In this document: positions 29,201-44,200 of the stretch, in pieces
Layout: each line of letters opens with the position of its first letter
Position numbering within the stretch: the stretch's first letter is position 1
NCBI GenBank assembly: GCA_014549065.1
Contig: JACDOX010000004.1
Location: 11,439,859-11,503,858, forward strand
Source: Cardinalis cardinalis
Lineage: Eukaryota > Chordata > Aves > Passeriformes > Cardinalidae
Direction of reading: 5' to 3'
Length of the DNA stretch: 64,000 nucleotides
Notes under the pieces: generated by a model
Seen by the model: the letters and a program-made list of their open reading frames with translations, nothing else
What the model was told of the DNA's origin: nothing
Databases searched by the model: none
Made by a program: the position numbers and the translations under genes

Positions 29201-32200
29201 GGTACCAAATACATACACAATCTTCTGTGTTAATTTATCAATTAAAGTAGTTGTTTATTTTCTCACTGACCTTTTTTTGGAAAAGTAACTTTTGCGCTAA
29301 NTCCTTAAGCTGGTAATTTCCATGCTAATACCCCCTCACCAATGATTTATCTTAAGGGATGAGATGCTTTCAGGATCAGCTTTTATTACTAACACCTCCA
29401 AAAGCTTTTAACTAGTATTTCACAGAAATTGAGATCAGGAACTTCTTATACCAAAGAAATTTTATTTCTTTGGCAATTTCAGTTTTAACAGTGTACTNCA
29501 TCCTACCCCATTCCGATGCTGGGGAAAAGCTCACAACTCAAAAGCAAAACTCNGCATTTTCCCTCAAATTGCAAGAAAAGCTCTTCTCTGTATGTACCAC
29601 TAGATCAAATTTACTGTGATTTTGATGTTTGAAGCCATAGAAAATGGAAGCCAGCAATCTAATATAATGACAACCTCATTGAACTGTAGCATTACCTACA
29701 TATGTATCATAGCCAGTNACACAAGTGCTCAGTTATCTGCAAATCAGTCCAGCACGATGCTTCAATCTGTGTTGTCCCTCCACTGTCACCTTCACCCCCA
29801 AATGTCAACATATCAAAAGCTACAACACAATATGATCTGATAAGAATCCTGTTCTTCATTGCATTAATAGTTCACCATGTACTTCACAGTAATGTATCAA
29901 ACCAATCAGGGCCTTGAGAGGCCCCAAACATTGGATTGATGGTTAAAAAAATAGGTTTTAACTACATGAGTCCTTGGGGTAAATTTGTTAGTTCCATAAT
30001 TTAAACTGCAGCCATTTGCAATCTCAGTAACACCACAGTGCTGCATCCCTTCTCCTGTGGAAGCAGGAGGATATGCTTTCATAAAGGAAGCCTGGGCACA
30101 TACACGTGCTGAAGTGAGCTTTTGCTCTCTATTTCTACTCAAATTCAAGGCTACCTACTGACAGTGTCAAAGCCTTTTCCCCCCAACTTCTCACATTATT
30201 GTATATTACCACAACACAAATTCAATTTTAGAGCAGCCATAATCTAATTCTTCATGCTGAAGGCCACACAAAGCAGTAGTGTTAACATACATTTAACTAA
30301 TTGTAGAATGGATAAATTGGACTGCCAGGGACTTTAATAAATGCACTTGATTCATCTCTTTCATGGTTTCTTCCATAAATAACATTTTAAGATTAAATCA
30401 GTCAACTGCAGTCACAGCACTCCTATTTATTTTTAGTGTTTTCTGTTATAGTAGGCATTGAATGTAAGGCCATTTTTAATTAGGTATGAAGGGATTTGCT
30501 AACATATTACTTATTACAATACAATCTTTATTAGATAAGCATTTAGCATTTAGATTTTTTCCTTTACTGTGAATGAGTACATAGAAGACCAGATATATCT
30601 GTTCTTAATTTCCCTTTAACAATAGAATAGCAAACTCTGGCACTGAAACAGGTTGAAGATATGCAGAAGTCAGGGGAAAACCAAAAATTTTCAGTTACAT
30701 TTATACTACAAATCCTCAACTCTTCACTGTGTAAGCCACAGATCTGAGATCACCTCCATCCAGAGACACAGGAACTCAGAGACCACATATCCTTTTTTCC
30801 ATCATCTCCTAAGCATTTGTGGAAAATTTTGAAATAGTGTCTTAGTTCTTGTGTTCACTCTTACATAACAATATTCTCCTTCAGTGCTTAAAAACAACAA
30901 CTAACACCAATGATCAAAGACTGGTTTGATGACTTAGAAGATAGATCTCCCATCTTTGGAAACTGGGATAAACAATTACATAGGCAGAAGGCTGCCTGAA
31001 AAACAAAAGACTTGTCTGTGCACTCACGTATGTCTCATCTAGAGGTGATGTTTTTATACAAGGCTAATACAGCAAAAAAAACCAAAATACCCCACAACAC
31101 AAAGACATGGGAAACTACCAAGAGAAAAGAGTCACTCCTTCCAGAATCACGTTTTCCTGCTCTGAAGTAGAGCGAGTGGAATAATCCAAACTGGCAAAGA
31201 CACACTACACTCTGAGACAGCCTCTCCCTGAAGTTCAGGCAAGTACAACAGGCCAGAAACTTTTCATTACCTGAAGTAATTTTTGCATTATGTCATACCA
31301 CAGGGATAAGTCCAGTTCATGCTGCTGCAGGTGAAAATAGCTTAAATATGGAAGCCTGACCACCACTGCTGGTGGGAAAGGTATTATGAAAGCTCTCAAG
31401 CACAAAGAAAACACCATTCCAGCTTGGAGAACAAACCTTCTAATAGGTGTTTTACACTGTCTGTGACATATTTGTACCTCAGTCCACCCATATATCAAAG
31501 CCAGCTCACTGCTAAGATTCTACAACTGCCTGCAAACAATGAAAAAACTCACATCAGACATAGATAACCCACACCTGTGTGAGCTCATGCCCAAAACTTC
31601 TATAAAATAGCTCCTCAATTTCTCCCACTCCCCTTTAACACCTACTGTAAAACAGAACAGAGTTACAGAAGAATGAAATACAACAGTTAAAAAAAAAAAG
31701 AAATCAATTTCACACACCAGGCATTTGCATAAACAGCTCAGTTGAAGTTTACAAATCAACAAATAAGCCCAAAAGTCTTAGTAATTCAGGCATTCAGATA
31801 AGAGTTAGTTCTCATGCTTGATGTTTCACCTCATTTATCACTCAGTATTTATAGAAGTTGTAAATACATTGACACTAAAGCAACAGTATTGAAGATTTGG
31901 GTATTGTCTTCATCTGAGAAAACACAGACAAACCAGAACACTGAAGTTATTAAACATGGATTTCCAGGTTCCACATTTCCAGGTTCAGCTAGTGTTGAAG
32001 ACAGAAGCATACTGTNATACTCAGCTGAATGGTGCCTACAACCAGTATGGGTTCAAAAATAAGTAGGCAAAAAAACTGAAGTAGGAAATATTAGAATTAA
32101 ATTGAAAAAAACTCCATGAATCACATCATTAAGGTTGGAAAAGACCTCNAAGATCATCAAGCTCAACTTTTGATGGAANACCACCATGCCCACTAAACCA

Positions 32201-35200
32201 CATCAAAGTGTCACATCTGCGACGGTTTTTGTTGTAAATTGTTTACATTTCAGTCAGGAATAAAATGGCTTTATTTTCACAATCTCACATTTTAGATGAT
32301 TGNTAACAGTTATAAAAACTATACTTGGTTTTTTGAACAAAACATTGATATTATTCTCCCAGCTAAGGTGTCTTTTCTTTTGTTAGTATCATAGCTAAAA
32401 TAATACAGTATGTGCTCTCCAGCAATTCAAACATGAAATGAATCTTTTCTTCCATAAATAAGGGAAGCTAATTAAAATCTGGCACATTATTACAGGCTAA
32501 GTGGAGGTCTAGATCTTTTTTGACCATTGCATGATCCAGATGTCAGCAAGATGGCTTGAATAATTTTATGACCCACGTCACTTTAAGAAAAGGCTCAAAG
32601 TAATAAAATTTATCATCTTGATCAGGTTAAAGCACTTCACCAATGGGGCTGAGAGCAATTCAGCTTGCCTAAAATACCCACTAGTTGATCCACCCAGTTG
32701 CTCTCCTACCTACTGCACAGATCCTGATGGCCNCTAAGCTGTCAGGGTTCTGACACATCTGTGAACCTGTACTGAACTGCCTTCCATAATTCTGCTGTAA
32801 CTTACACCAGCTGGAGAGACAGAAAATCATTAGCTATACTTGTTACTCATTTAACATTCTAAAGGTAGTATTTAATAAGCACCTTACCACCCTCTTCCCT
32901 CTTTCTTAAATCCTTTTTCAAGTTNTATACATTTATAGTTTGCCTGAAACAGACACCTTCTTGGGTACCAATGCTTCAAAATAATTTACTGCATAAGCTA
33001 TGGCTACAAAGGCACTTAGAATTCACTAGCAAACCTACATAGGAACAACAATGTTAGAGCCAGCTTCCAATGNAAGAAAACATTATATTAGCAAGGACAT
33101 GAACCTAAAGATAAAAACCTGTCAGAAAAATAGTAATTTCTGAGAAACTTTAAAGCTTTGTCTGTTATCAGCCAGTTATCTTAAGCTTTTAAGCTGCTTC
33201 TTTGTTGCAAAATTTTACCTTGACAACAAACCAAAACATGTAGCATTACAAACACGCTGATTATTCACTGAATGAAGAAATAGAACAAATTGGAAAAGCA
33301 AATGACCACATAAGCATTAAATGTTGACCAATGTCACTAAGTTAAAACAGTTCCTTTTCTTTCTATGTAAAAGCAAGAGTCAAGCAGTTAAACTAACATA
33401 ACTTTAATCACACCATTTACAATTGGTTACAGAATGAACCCTTANAAATCCCTCTCATAAAGAAGTACCTTAGTCCCAGGTCAACTCCAGGTTATGCCAC
33501 AGTTCAATGAAAAAAAAAGTGCAACATTTAATTCCCTACATCAGGGTGGAGAAATAAAATAAAGGCTTAAGAGCAAGTAAAGTCAGTGACTGTGTTACAA
33601 GTCATAAGTAATGTGACATCCCCTTCCATAAACACAGCAAAATTAAGTCTGATCTCCACTCACTACTAAAACAGCAGTCCTTAAATTTGCAGCAAAAAGT
33701 TAGAATGAGTATTTCAAACCATGAAAATCCAGAGCTAAAGACACTACTGAATCTTTTCAGGATGACAAGTTTTCCACACAGGTAGAGCCAGTGATAACTG
33801 CAAGTATAATGAAGATAAAAACCTGAAAATGCTGCATAACAACTTACTGTGTAAGTGATAGCTGCCAACATTCCAATCACAGTCAAGGAGCTAATGGAAA
33901 ATGAAAGTGCAGTCAAGCCATCTGCAAAAAAAAAAACTTGTTGAAAATACAGTAGATGTGTAGGAACAGTTCTTCCTAAATTAGTTTCCAGGACAGATTT
34001 AAGTTCATGAGAAAGATGAAAACATAGTTAAAAGCTGTAACTCAGATGATAAACTTACCTATAAGAGTTTTTTGACCAGAACAGATCTTTACATGAAATT
34101 GCAGGATCCAGGAGAGACTCTTGTCATTTTCACAAGCTCACAGAAGTTACACTGACTCAAATGGTTGAAAAGACACTAATGAACCTGCTCACAAAAGTGT
34201 CTAATACCTCTTCAAGACTTATTTCTGGCCTCCCCAGNGTGCTGTGGTAACTTGCACAACTTTCATGTGCATTCTGGATGGTTCATCTTAGTTTTGTTTG
34301 GTACCACCTGATTCCTCCTACTAATAGCATTATCCAGAATCTGACAAGCATGGATCCTTTAACCAATCAAGAAAACCCTCAGCTTCATTCAATGTATATA
34401 CAGACCAACAAACTGGACAAAGCTCAGGGGACCATAGAATTAATGTAGCCTCATANCTCTAGTAATTTAAAGAAATAGTAAAAGAGTGACCCAATAAAAA
34501 AGCATTTAACTCACTAAAATCTTCTGCATAATTCTTCAGAACAGGTGTGTCCCTGACCTCACCACACAAGACATCACAAGTGGCCTTGGTTACTTAGTAA
34601 CATTGAAACCTCTAGTGAATTACAGAAATTGACCTTCAGCAAACAATTCATGCTTATGCTCAGTCATAACCAGAGTCGACTGTTTTCCCCCATGTCCTCC
34701 CCTCTACTTAATTCAAAAAATTACANTAACTTTTATTTCTACTCACACAGATATATTAGCCTGTTTCTATTCATTGGCTAGTTTCCATTCTTATTTACTG
34801 AACACAGCACTAAGCAGTCACCAACTGAGAAATCATAACCTTACTCTATAAGAAGCTACATTCCTCTTCTGATCAACCCTACAGGCCTCCTTCCAAAACC
34901 ACCAAAAACTAATAGAAAAGCACAACAAAAATCCAACCTCACTGCTCAAATCTCTCCTTTACTATTTTCATTAGATAACATCAAACAACTTCCCCAGAGC
35001 TAAAAGCAGTATGTTCCTGTGTTTCAAACACTACAGCTATGTTTAAAACTTATTAAAAAAAGAGAAAAGAAAAAAAAGCCAAAAACCTACCAAAAACCAC
35101 CTAGCACTCTTTCCTTCAGTAGCTGTGAAAATTTGAGTTGGTTTTAAAGTTTAGGGGGCAAAAAATAGCCCACAAGTGGACTCTATGTGTAACATATCAC

Positions 35201-38200
35201 ACAATGTACTTACACACTGTATTTGATGATCCTCCTGAACAAGTATTTGAAACCAACATTTAATTCCACTTTAGAAGTCTGAACTGTGCTCAATGCAACA
35301 TTAAGAAACTAACTGGCTGAAAAATTGATAATTGTATACCAGAAGTATATTATCAGGCTTTGCCTCAGTGGATGAGTCTGCATTCCTTTCATAACCCCAC
35401 AACTAACTACCAAGTGATGACTGGATGTTTGTTCTAATTCTCAAGATCTTTGTATTTCTGGGGCCACTACAGACAGACAAAGGAAAAGGGTAAATTAATA
35501 TAAAAACAGGACAACAGGTACAAGTAAAGACAACAGGCAATCAGTTTTTCCTTATTTCTCCAGCACCTGGGACACAAAAGAACCCTTTGCAGAGAGCTGC
35601 TGTCTGNGGAGTAGCTCTATGAAAACACAAGGGACCCCTGCATGGGGGGCTTGGGAGACAGCAATCTGAAGGTAAGCCAGCAGCATGCTGTGCCAGCAGG
35701 CAAGTCCCATGGCATCCCAGGCTGTNTCAACAGCCCAGCATGTCCATCTATTAAAGGAAGGGACCATACAGTGCAACCAGTTCTGAGGCCCCTGCTGCAG
35801 GTTAAGACTGATAAATCAGAGTGAGCTAAGGGAAGAACCACGGTGGCTGGAAGCTGGAGCACATGCTGTGCAGAGCACCTGAGGGAGTCAGGTTTGTTTG
35901 GCCTGAAACAGAGACAGGTTTGGAGACCCCCAATACAGCCTGTCTGCCTAGCAAAGTGGTGGAGCCCAGGTTCTTCAGTGCTGCATAGTTGTCAGATGTG
36001 AGACAATTAGGGGACAGTAAGTATATCCACAACAGGTAAGAGGAAAGATTTTTCCAGAATGAGTTCAGTCTACAAACTTGGGGGGTTCTGAAGAGCTAGG
36101 TGATGAAGCCCAGAGCAACCCAGCCTGATCTTACAGCTTCCTTCTTGGTGCAGATTAGATGACCTGAGGTCTTTTCAATCTGAATTATCCTATGAAATTA
36201 CAAGTCACAAGAGAATGCTGATAGAAAACAAAAATCAGACTTTCACATCCCAACCCAGCATCTTAATCAGTTTACTTTCCTAGAAATAAACATAGGCTAN
36301 ACTGTATTTCATAGCAAAGACAGCCAAATACTTTGTTACAGTCATATCAAGGTCACCTGGAAAAATTAGTTTACATCTCAGCTCAACCATTATCACAACC
36401 TGTATAAACAGTTTAAGTAGCATTTTTTCCTGAGCTGTTATAATCTTTGCTGTTCAAGAGGAACACCAACAAGCAGACAGCCAAAACATTCAATAAGCTA
36501 CGGATTTGTCCTCCCCATCTCCTACACTTATAAGCACAGATTACAGCACAGAACACATGATTAAATACCCTGGAAGGATGTCAAAGCAAACAAGAAGGGC
36601 TTAGAGTATTTAAGTGGCAAGAGGAAGAAGAGGCAGGATAGGGGCTTGCTGAGTGGGGCAGGGGACCTGGTGAGACAGGGCTCTTCCATGACAAGTCTGA
36701 GCTACTGGATGCTTTCTTTGCCTCTGTCTTTTACTAGAAAGACCAGACTTCAAGAAATCCAGGCCAGGCAGCAGAGTGAGAAAAGTTGGAAGAATATTTA
36801 CTCTTGGTGGAAGAGGATCAGGTTGGAGAATACTTAAGCAAGCTGTACATATAAAGTTCATGGACCCTGAAGGGATTAGCCAGCTCTGTCAGTGTTTGGT
36901 ATATGTCATTGCAGGCAACTTTTATTCAGTACAGAATTCCTAGACTAATGCAGAATATGACTTGATGAAGGCTTGTATGATTATATCCTACAACATTCAC
37001 ACAGACGCCAATACTCTGATGCACATAAGAATGAAACACAAAGTAATGGTGTACTTATGCACTAGGATGAATGAATGTTAAACAATTTTTAGTCACCCTT
37101 TCTTGAATATATTTGAAAAGTGACATCAAGTTTGTTTTAGCTCATCTGTAAAACACTTCCTTAACACCTTTACCCTGAAAACATACCCTGCACATGAACT
37201 ACACCACCTAAGTGTTAAATACTATTCCATAGAGTTTGGTCTTCTCAACAGCTCTTTACAGCCCTAGTGTAAAGTATAACAACTTCTAACAACAATTTTA
37301 GAAGAGGTCAGTACTGTAAGAGCAAAGGGAAGAAGTTCTAACACCCACAGGACTTTGCCATCCAAATAGACAGAACAACTCATCTCATTTTCACAGTCAA
37401 CAGCAGTACTGCACTTCATCAGGTAAATGAATGAAGACCATCACAACACAATGGTCTTCACAATCAAAGTCNGTGAACTTCAGCATCCAAGCAGCATTTA
37501 AGAGCTGAGTTAAGTCTATCCTCTCTCCCCACCATAAATATCAGTAGACACAACACTGGAGTCCTTGCTATCAAATAGGGACTTGTATTTAAAGAACAGA
37601 GAGAAGATGCCGGCAGTGTCTGCTTTCACAATAGTCCTAATTTTTGTTTTTCTCTGAACAGGAAGAAGTCTTACTGGAAAGACTTACTGTAGGTAAGCAG
37701 TCAGAGAAAAGTTAGAAAACTGCCACAAAGGAAGTAAATTATCTTGTTCAGTCAATGAACAAGTGGCAGAGGTTAGTAGAGTAGCAACTCATGCAAATCT
37801 CAAACTTACGACTACTTCCAAATTCTTCAAACAGGAGCTTCACTTTCTCCCACTCCGTGGAATTCTTCTTGTTGGGAATATCCAAAGGAACAAAAGCACT
37901 GTAATACAGAAAAAAATCTTTCTTACCCTAATTAGTGAAAAATAGGAAGAATTCTACTTCCAAATTAAGAAAATAGAAACCCATTCATTCCTGAAGAAAA
38001 GGCAGTGTTCCATTTTATTCACATTCTCCTCTGCATTTAGATCAGCAGAGTACATGCGTGTGTGTGTACAGTCAGGTCTGAGGTCAAGGAACAAGTGATT
38101 TTTATTTACCCATCCTAAAAGAGGTAAGGACTCCACACTCAAGTATAATTTAAAGACATACTAATATGATTTACTATCCTAATTTAACTCATATGCAGAG

Positions 38201-41200
38201 GAGCAAATAAACTTTAAGCATTGAGACAAATTCTCATATAAATATACACTTCTGAAAGCCAAAATAAAATTAATGATTCCTTAAACAAGCACTGAAATAT
38301 AAAGCGACATGTATATCTTCCATTATTACAACTAAACACATCTGCTCCATTCCATTCTTTGATCTGTACTTGGCCCAGAGAATTGACCTGCAGAGAAGTT
38401 CACTAAATTTTTTTGTTCTTCCAATAAGCACACTAGCAAAGAATGCTCAGAGAACAATGTCAGGTAAAACAGTCCCCTAGCTGAAAGCTTCCTGTTGTCA
38501 TGCTCACCATCTNAAGTCAACTAATAAGAATAACTCTTCAGCACCTGTACAGATGAAACAGCTGAGTTTGTAATAGCTGGAAAAACAGTTCCTCCATACC
38601 AAAAAATCACAGACTGTAGCTTTGANACAGATTTAGAATGAAATAGAATGTCTACAAGTCACAGGGAAGACAGATTTAGAGGGAAACACTTTAGGCAAAG
38701 AATGAAAGAACTCAAACCTAAGTCCATAAAGAATGTTGATAAGTATCATTTGGATTTGTGTGACAAATTGATATTATTTGTATTACATAATTAGACCCCT
38801 GCTTGATGTCCCAAACAAACACATATTCCAGGAGCAGTCTCAAAGCACAAAACATGCTTTTGCTTCCAAGGTTAGGGCTAAACCAACAGTGTGCACATAT
38901 AATCACCTCATCAAAACCAAACTGATACTCTGCCAAAAAAAAAACCCAAAACAGTTGACATTTTAAAAATCAAGATTTTAATTTTTAAAGAAAGCTTCTT
39001 NACTGCGCAAGAAGCAGATTGAGGGTTAGCATTTGCTTAAGTTGACACATGCTTGCTCCTCAGGATTTAGCTCTTCTATCTGCCTCTAGTAGTAATTTTT
39101 CTGTACAACAGCATCCAGATAAAATGAAGACACAGGTATTAAAATCAAGTTAGGACATATTTCTACTTACAAATGATAAAAAGAAATAACTGTAGGTTTA
39201 TTTCCTAAAAATGGTTAAAGGAGACTGAGAACATAGCTCAAGTCCTCTTTATTCTAGCACGACTATGGATTTGCTATTTGTGGACCACACGCAGGGAACA
39301 AACAAGATGGAAGAACATTTTAGGNTATTTAAAACTTGCTTGCTTTTTTCTTCCACTGAGAACAATAGGATTCTCTTCTTGTTGTTGTTGTTGAACCAGC
39401 ATGTCAAAGGACACTAATCAGAGCAGGGGCTACTGAACACATTATACTTTTAAATTAGAACTCAGATAAACCTTGACTGAAGGAGATGGACATCTGATTC
39501 TGCTCCTGCTCAAGTTCCATGCACCAAAGGCCCCAGAAAGGAACACAAGAGTTATAAATTTAGGTAATGCAAGCAAACAAAAAAGCTCAACTGTGGTGTC
39601 TGATACTTGGAGTTTGGGACAAATCAAATTATTAACTGTGGTAATTTTAAGAACAGAAGCAAATTGCTACACTGTTCAAAANACATCCTGGGTAAATTAT
39701 GATTAAAATCTAGATCAATATCTAGGCTGCAGAACAAGGAAAGTAAATGCAAGACAAGCAGTTTAAAACTATTCACTCTTGGCAGGGCTAATACACAAGT
39801 GTAGATGGATAAAGTTTGATCNTCAAATCAGAGTGTCATTAACTGTCATCCTTAGGAAATTATTTTTCAACACATCAGATTTAGACTCATTTCCTTAAGT
39901 GAATTCCGCTGTGACATAATTTGCATAACTATTTATAGGATAATTAGATATATTCATAGCTTTTTAAGAGCTAATGGTTCTAGAAAATCTAAGGTAACCA
40001 GTTTAATTCTAAACACTGACAGCCAGAGAAGCATGCATTTTGGAACCAAATGTTCATTAGCCTCAAAAACAGCCTTTTTTTCATACTAGACTGCTTCAGG
40101 GTTCCTTAATGTAAATTGCAGTATGTCAAGCCCCTTGACAAGCACATGACATTTAGAGACAGTAGAGGGAAAGTGCCTAACTTATGGGAGGGGAAAGTTA
40201 TGCTAAGTAAACATTAGTTCTGAGCATCCAAGTATAAATTTGCCCTATACTTTGCTTTCCATAGTACTCTGCATCAGGTTATTTGCATGCAGAGGATTTA
40301 AGTATTTCAGACATGCACATTTTTGCCAGACAACTGTTTTNTAACAGACAAGTAAAGTAAGTAGTACAAACACTTCTCCTGATAACAATTTGGACAATAA
40401 CATCCTGCTCACTGAGCTGCGTTATCAAGTCAGAAAAACCTCCAAGACTATGTGGCACTAAACACATTTGTTTCCCAAAAAGCAAGGGCAACATGCCGGT
40501 AAGAAAAAGACACTCAAACTTTGAGATTAACATAGCTTTTATAATTCATTTGAGGACAGCTGACCAAGGAAGAGGCAAAAACTTCCTTATGTAGATCTTT
40601 AAAACTATTTATTGACCTTTTTTAATCATACAGATTACTTCCTAAACCAATCAGAATGGAGGCTGTCTGGCTGAGACACCAGCCATGTAAGCACAGGAAA
40701 AAGACTATTTGCTATGCACTTAGCAGGAAATATTCCTACCCCCCCCACTCTCAACTTGTGTGCAGCAGCACTCTAGTTCATTAAGTCTAGACACCTAAGT
40801 CAAACCCAGTACATAAAACTTCAGTCTATTTTAACATTACTCTGATCCTAACCAGCAGTGAGACAATCCCCCACTACTGCAAGACTCGTCTTCACTGCCA
40901 CATTCAGTCAAACCACTCAGACAGAAGTTTCAGCTCCAACATGTTTATCTCTTTCTGGTCACACTGAACTCTGTGGCCACTCCCTGCCCTTGCTATGAAA
41001 ACAGCTGACTAAGACAGGTAACTTCTTCAGAAAANGCATGTACATAAACGCTGAGACATATGCTACTTAAACTATATAAAACTATACTGGAAATAGAGTT
41101 CACATTATTCTTCAGCACAGACACCTCAGTTGCCTCCTAAAACTGAGCCTTTTCCCCTCGAAGAGANTCTTGCAGTTTCTCTTAAAAGGGAAGTACAAGA

Positions 41201-44200
41201 ATTATCTTTTTCTATATTACTGGGAANGAGGAAGAAACATGCTTACAGTTACTGAGGATTCAGCTGATGCCTACTAGAGACATTACCAAGATTTCTAAAC
41301 TGGATGTAATACAATACATCTATCTATACCTATGATGTGAGCTACCTGTCAGAAACAGCTTTTGCCAGAAATTTTAGTAATATTTCTAGGAAATTATTAA
41401 GGTGATAAACTCCTACAATATCTTATAAGAGCAAATACCTTGCTTTCACTTAAAAGGACAGAAGTCTTGATAGAAACGTATCTTTAACTTTTATCAAAAC
41501 TAAAACAATATTCNAGTAAGATGGTATACAACTGCAAGCATTAATTTCACTCTAGTTTCTACTTGATACTCCAGTACTTTGATATGGATCATTTTAGCAT
41601 ACATTTTGCAATTTTTACCAACTTTATTGCTGACGCCAAAATGCTAAAAAGCTTATGACACAGGANACATAAGAAAGATTCAGTACTGGTGTGCACATGT
41701 CATGCTTAATGGTGATCTGAAATCAATTTTCTGCTACTACTTGGAGTTTCAGAACANCAGCACTTGCTGCAAACAAGTTACTCAATTCAGTAATATTTGC
41801 CTTTTAAACAAATTCCAGCAAAAGCTTTATCACACAAGGCACAATTAAGTCAAGTATAACCTCATACTAACATTCTTCAGACAACACTTCTACTTAGCAA
41901 AGTATAAGAACATAACATCTAATGATTTTCCTAAGAAGCTGTTTTGCAAAGTCCATTTCAGAAAAATCACTTGAGAAAAGCAAAAAACTATTTGATGAAC
42001 ATAGATTAGGACAAAGTTTTTACTCCCTGTTGTACACTGAAGCATTAATGTAGTTGTGGCAAAGCCACCATGTCCTTGATACCAATTCACACTGCACGTT
42101 CAGTCAGCTTGGAAGCACTAGCACCCCCATAATTAAGAAAACCATTTTATCTTCCAGTTAAATTCTTACTTTCCAGGTACATAATTCTCAGGATACTTAA
42201 GCCCTATTAGTGATTAAGCTGATGTTGATTATACAGATTGAGTGCATCATAATTTACCTNTTAGAAGCACAGAACTCTGATAAACAAATCTTGCATAGAA
42301 CAGGGCTCAATACAAATACTTACCCAATTAACAGAAGAACTGCACAAACTGTGATGAATCCCAGAGTGTATTTGAGTGCAGTTTTAACCTGCTGAATATT
42401 AAAGAGAAAGTTAATACATAGATATAAAATGAACATAAAGGGATTTGTGCAAACTATGAAGTATTATACTTAGCATAACAGGTATTCTACAAAAAACCTC
42501 CATAAAGAGCATGAGCAGTTTTATATATAAGTCATAAGCATACATTCTTGAAGTATCTCATAGCTTGAGAATTGTGAACAATGACATAGAATTCTGCTNC
42601 CACCATAAGCCATGCATCTGAGCAGCTGTGGATGGAAGCCTGGATATATTCACTGCATAAACACTAAAAAAAAAAATATACTACTAATACTCTATATTAC
42701 GGCTATTATTAAAAGTCTTATGTTACAGTTACAACTAAACAGAAGAGATAACAACCATGATTAATTGATCAGAAGATTGTTTAGTAAAGTATCTTCATTT
42801 GAAACATAGACCTTACTGACATGCAGTTACTGTATTCCTTGGGAGGTCTCAAACCAGTACATTACAAAAGTAAACATGTTAGCTTCAGGTAAATTACTAC
42901 TGCCTACTTCAAGAAAAAAAGCAAATACTACAGTAGAAAGACAAAATTTGAGTACCTATTTCAGAAACAGAACCATCTTCTTATTCTTTACTTTAAAAGC
43001 TTCACTATATATNGTTTCTATTCTATGGAGTCTCACATAAGAAGTTTTAACTTCCTGTGTATGACATTCTCCTCAAAAGAAGGAGTTTAAAGATCTCACA
43101 AAAACACAGACATTAATTACTTATCTCACTAAAGTTTCATTTCATGCGACACCACAGTGCTTAGACTAGACAATGTCAGACTATGTCTTACTAAGAACTG
43201 CTCCAGGATTTTTATGGAACTATAGTAATAGACTTAAATATCACAATGTTAATACCATTTTTAAGTTAAAAAATCATTGTTGCTTTCATGTTTTTGCTAT
43301 ATTAATTTGCCTTTTCATTGCTTGGTGCATTTGCTAGAGTAAACTTACTGAGCATGTGTTGCCATCATCTTCTTCCTTCTCCTCATAGTAGAAATAGACA
43401 AAGGGAATCCACAGAAAGACACAGAACAGAATGATCGAGTACAGAGCTAGGTGGAAGAATTAAATNAAGAGACAGTTACATTGGCACTTCATTTACCACA
43501 CAGTAATTCAAAGGAAAGNCTAAAACATTCATCTCCTCTCATTCTAGCTCTTAATTTCAAGCATTGAAAAGTCAGTAAAAGTCACTAGCCAGCATACAAA
43601 CTATTATCATTTTGTGAACTGCAAAGAACTTTAAAGTGAACCCTTTCAGATTAAGGATTTCAGATCCATCTTAAATTCAGCAATAACAAAAGACTNAAAG
43701 CAATCAAATGTAAGCAAGTGAGATACTATACTAGCACATTAGCCTAAAGCATAATGAATAAAAGCAAGCTAAGCCACCAAATTGTTGTCCAAAAAATGTA
43801 TATCAAATGAAATTAATTTAAAGGTATTTTGATCACTGGACTCTGTACCACACTCTCCTATTAACATAAGTACATCATGGATGAAAGACATGGCTGTTAC
43901 TGACCTCAATTAACAACACAAAACAAGCTGTAGCAGTGTAGTATCATCNCCTCACGCTCCCTTTTTAAAAGGACTAATTGGAGATTGCAACAGATATTTA
44001 ACTGTGTAGCCACTGAACCAAACAGTCCTTCTGTCATGTCACTGATGCACAGGTGATCATAAGAAAGTAAAAGGTTTAACACGTCTTTACAAATATTGTA
44101 AAGTTTTGAAGACATTAAGACAGCTAGTCAAAATCAATTAGATTGATTAGCCAGTGGTTAAGACAAATTTCAGGTAGACAACTTGAAGTTTAAATTTTCA

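Larger units (their letters stand above)
17157..33847 (-). other. LMBRD1: LMBRD1 intron 7, repeat-rich 16.7-kb intron
   Basis: The largest intron, donor GTAAGT at 33847 and acceptor TTAAG at 17157. It holds four CR1 fragments, a fifth CR1 copy split by a nested LTR, and an A-rich tract. The stretches 20336-26644 and 28276-32112 have no recognised elements. Confidence 0.85.
33922..37809 (-). other. LMBRD1: LMBRD1 intron 6
   Basis: 3.9 kb, donor GTAAGT and acceptor TTGCAG. Contains two plus-strand CR1 fragments (35560-36212 and 36640-36900). Nothing recognised in the rest. Confidence 0.8.
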
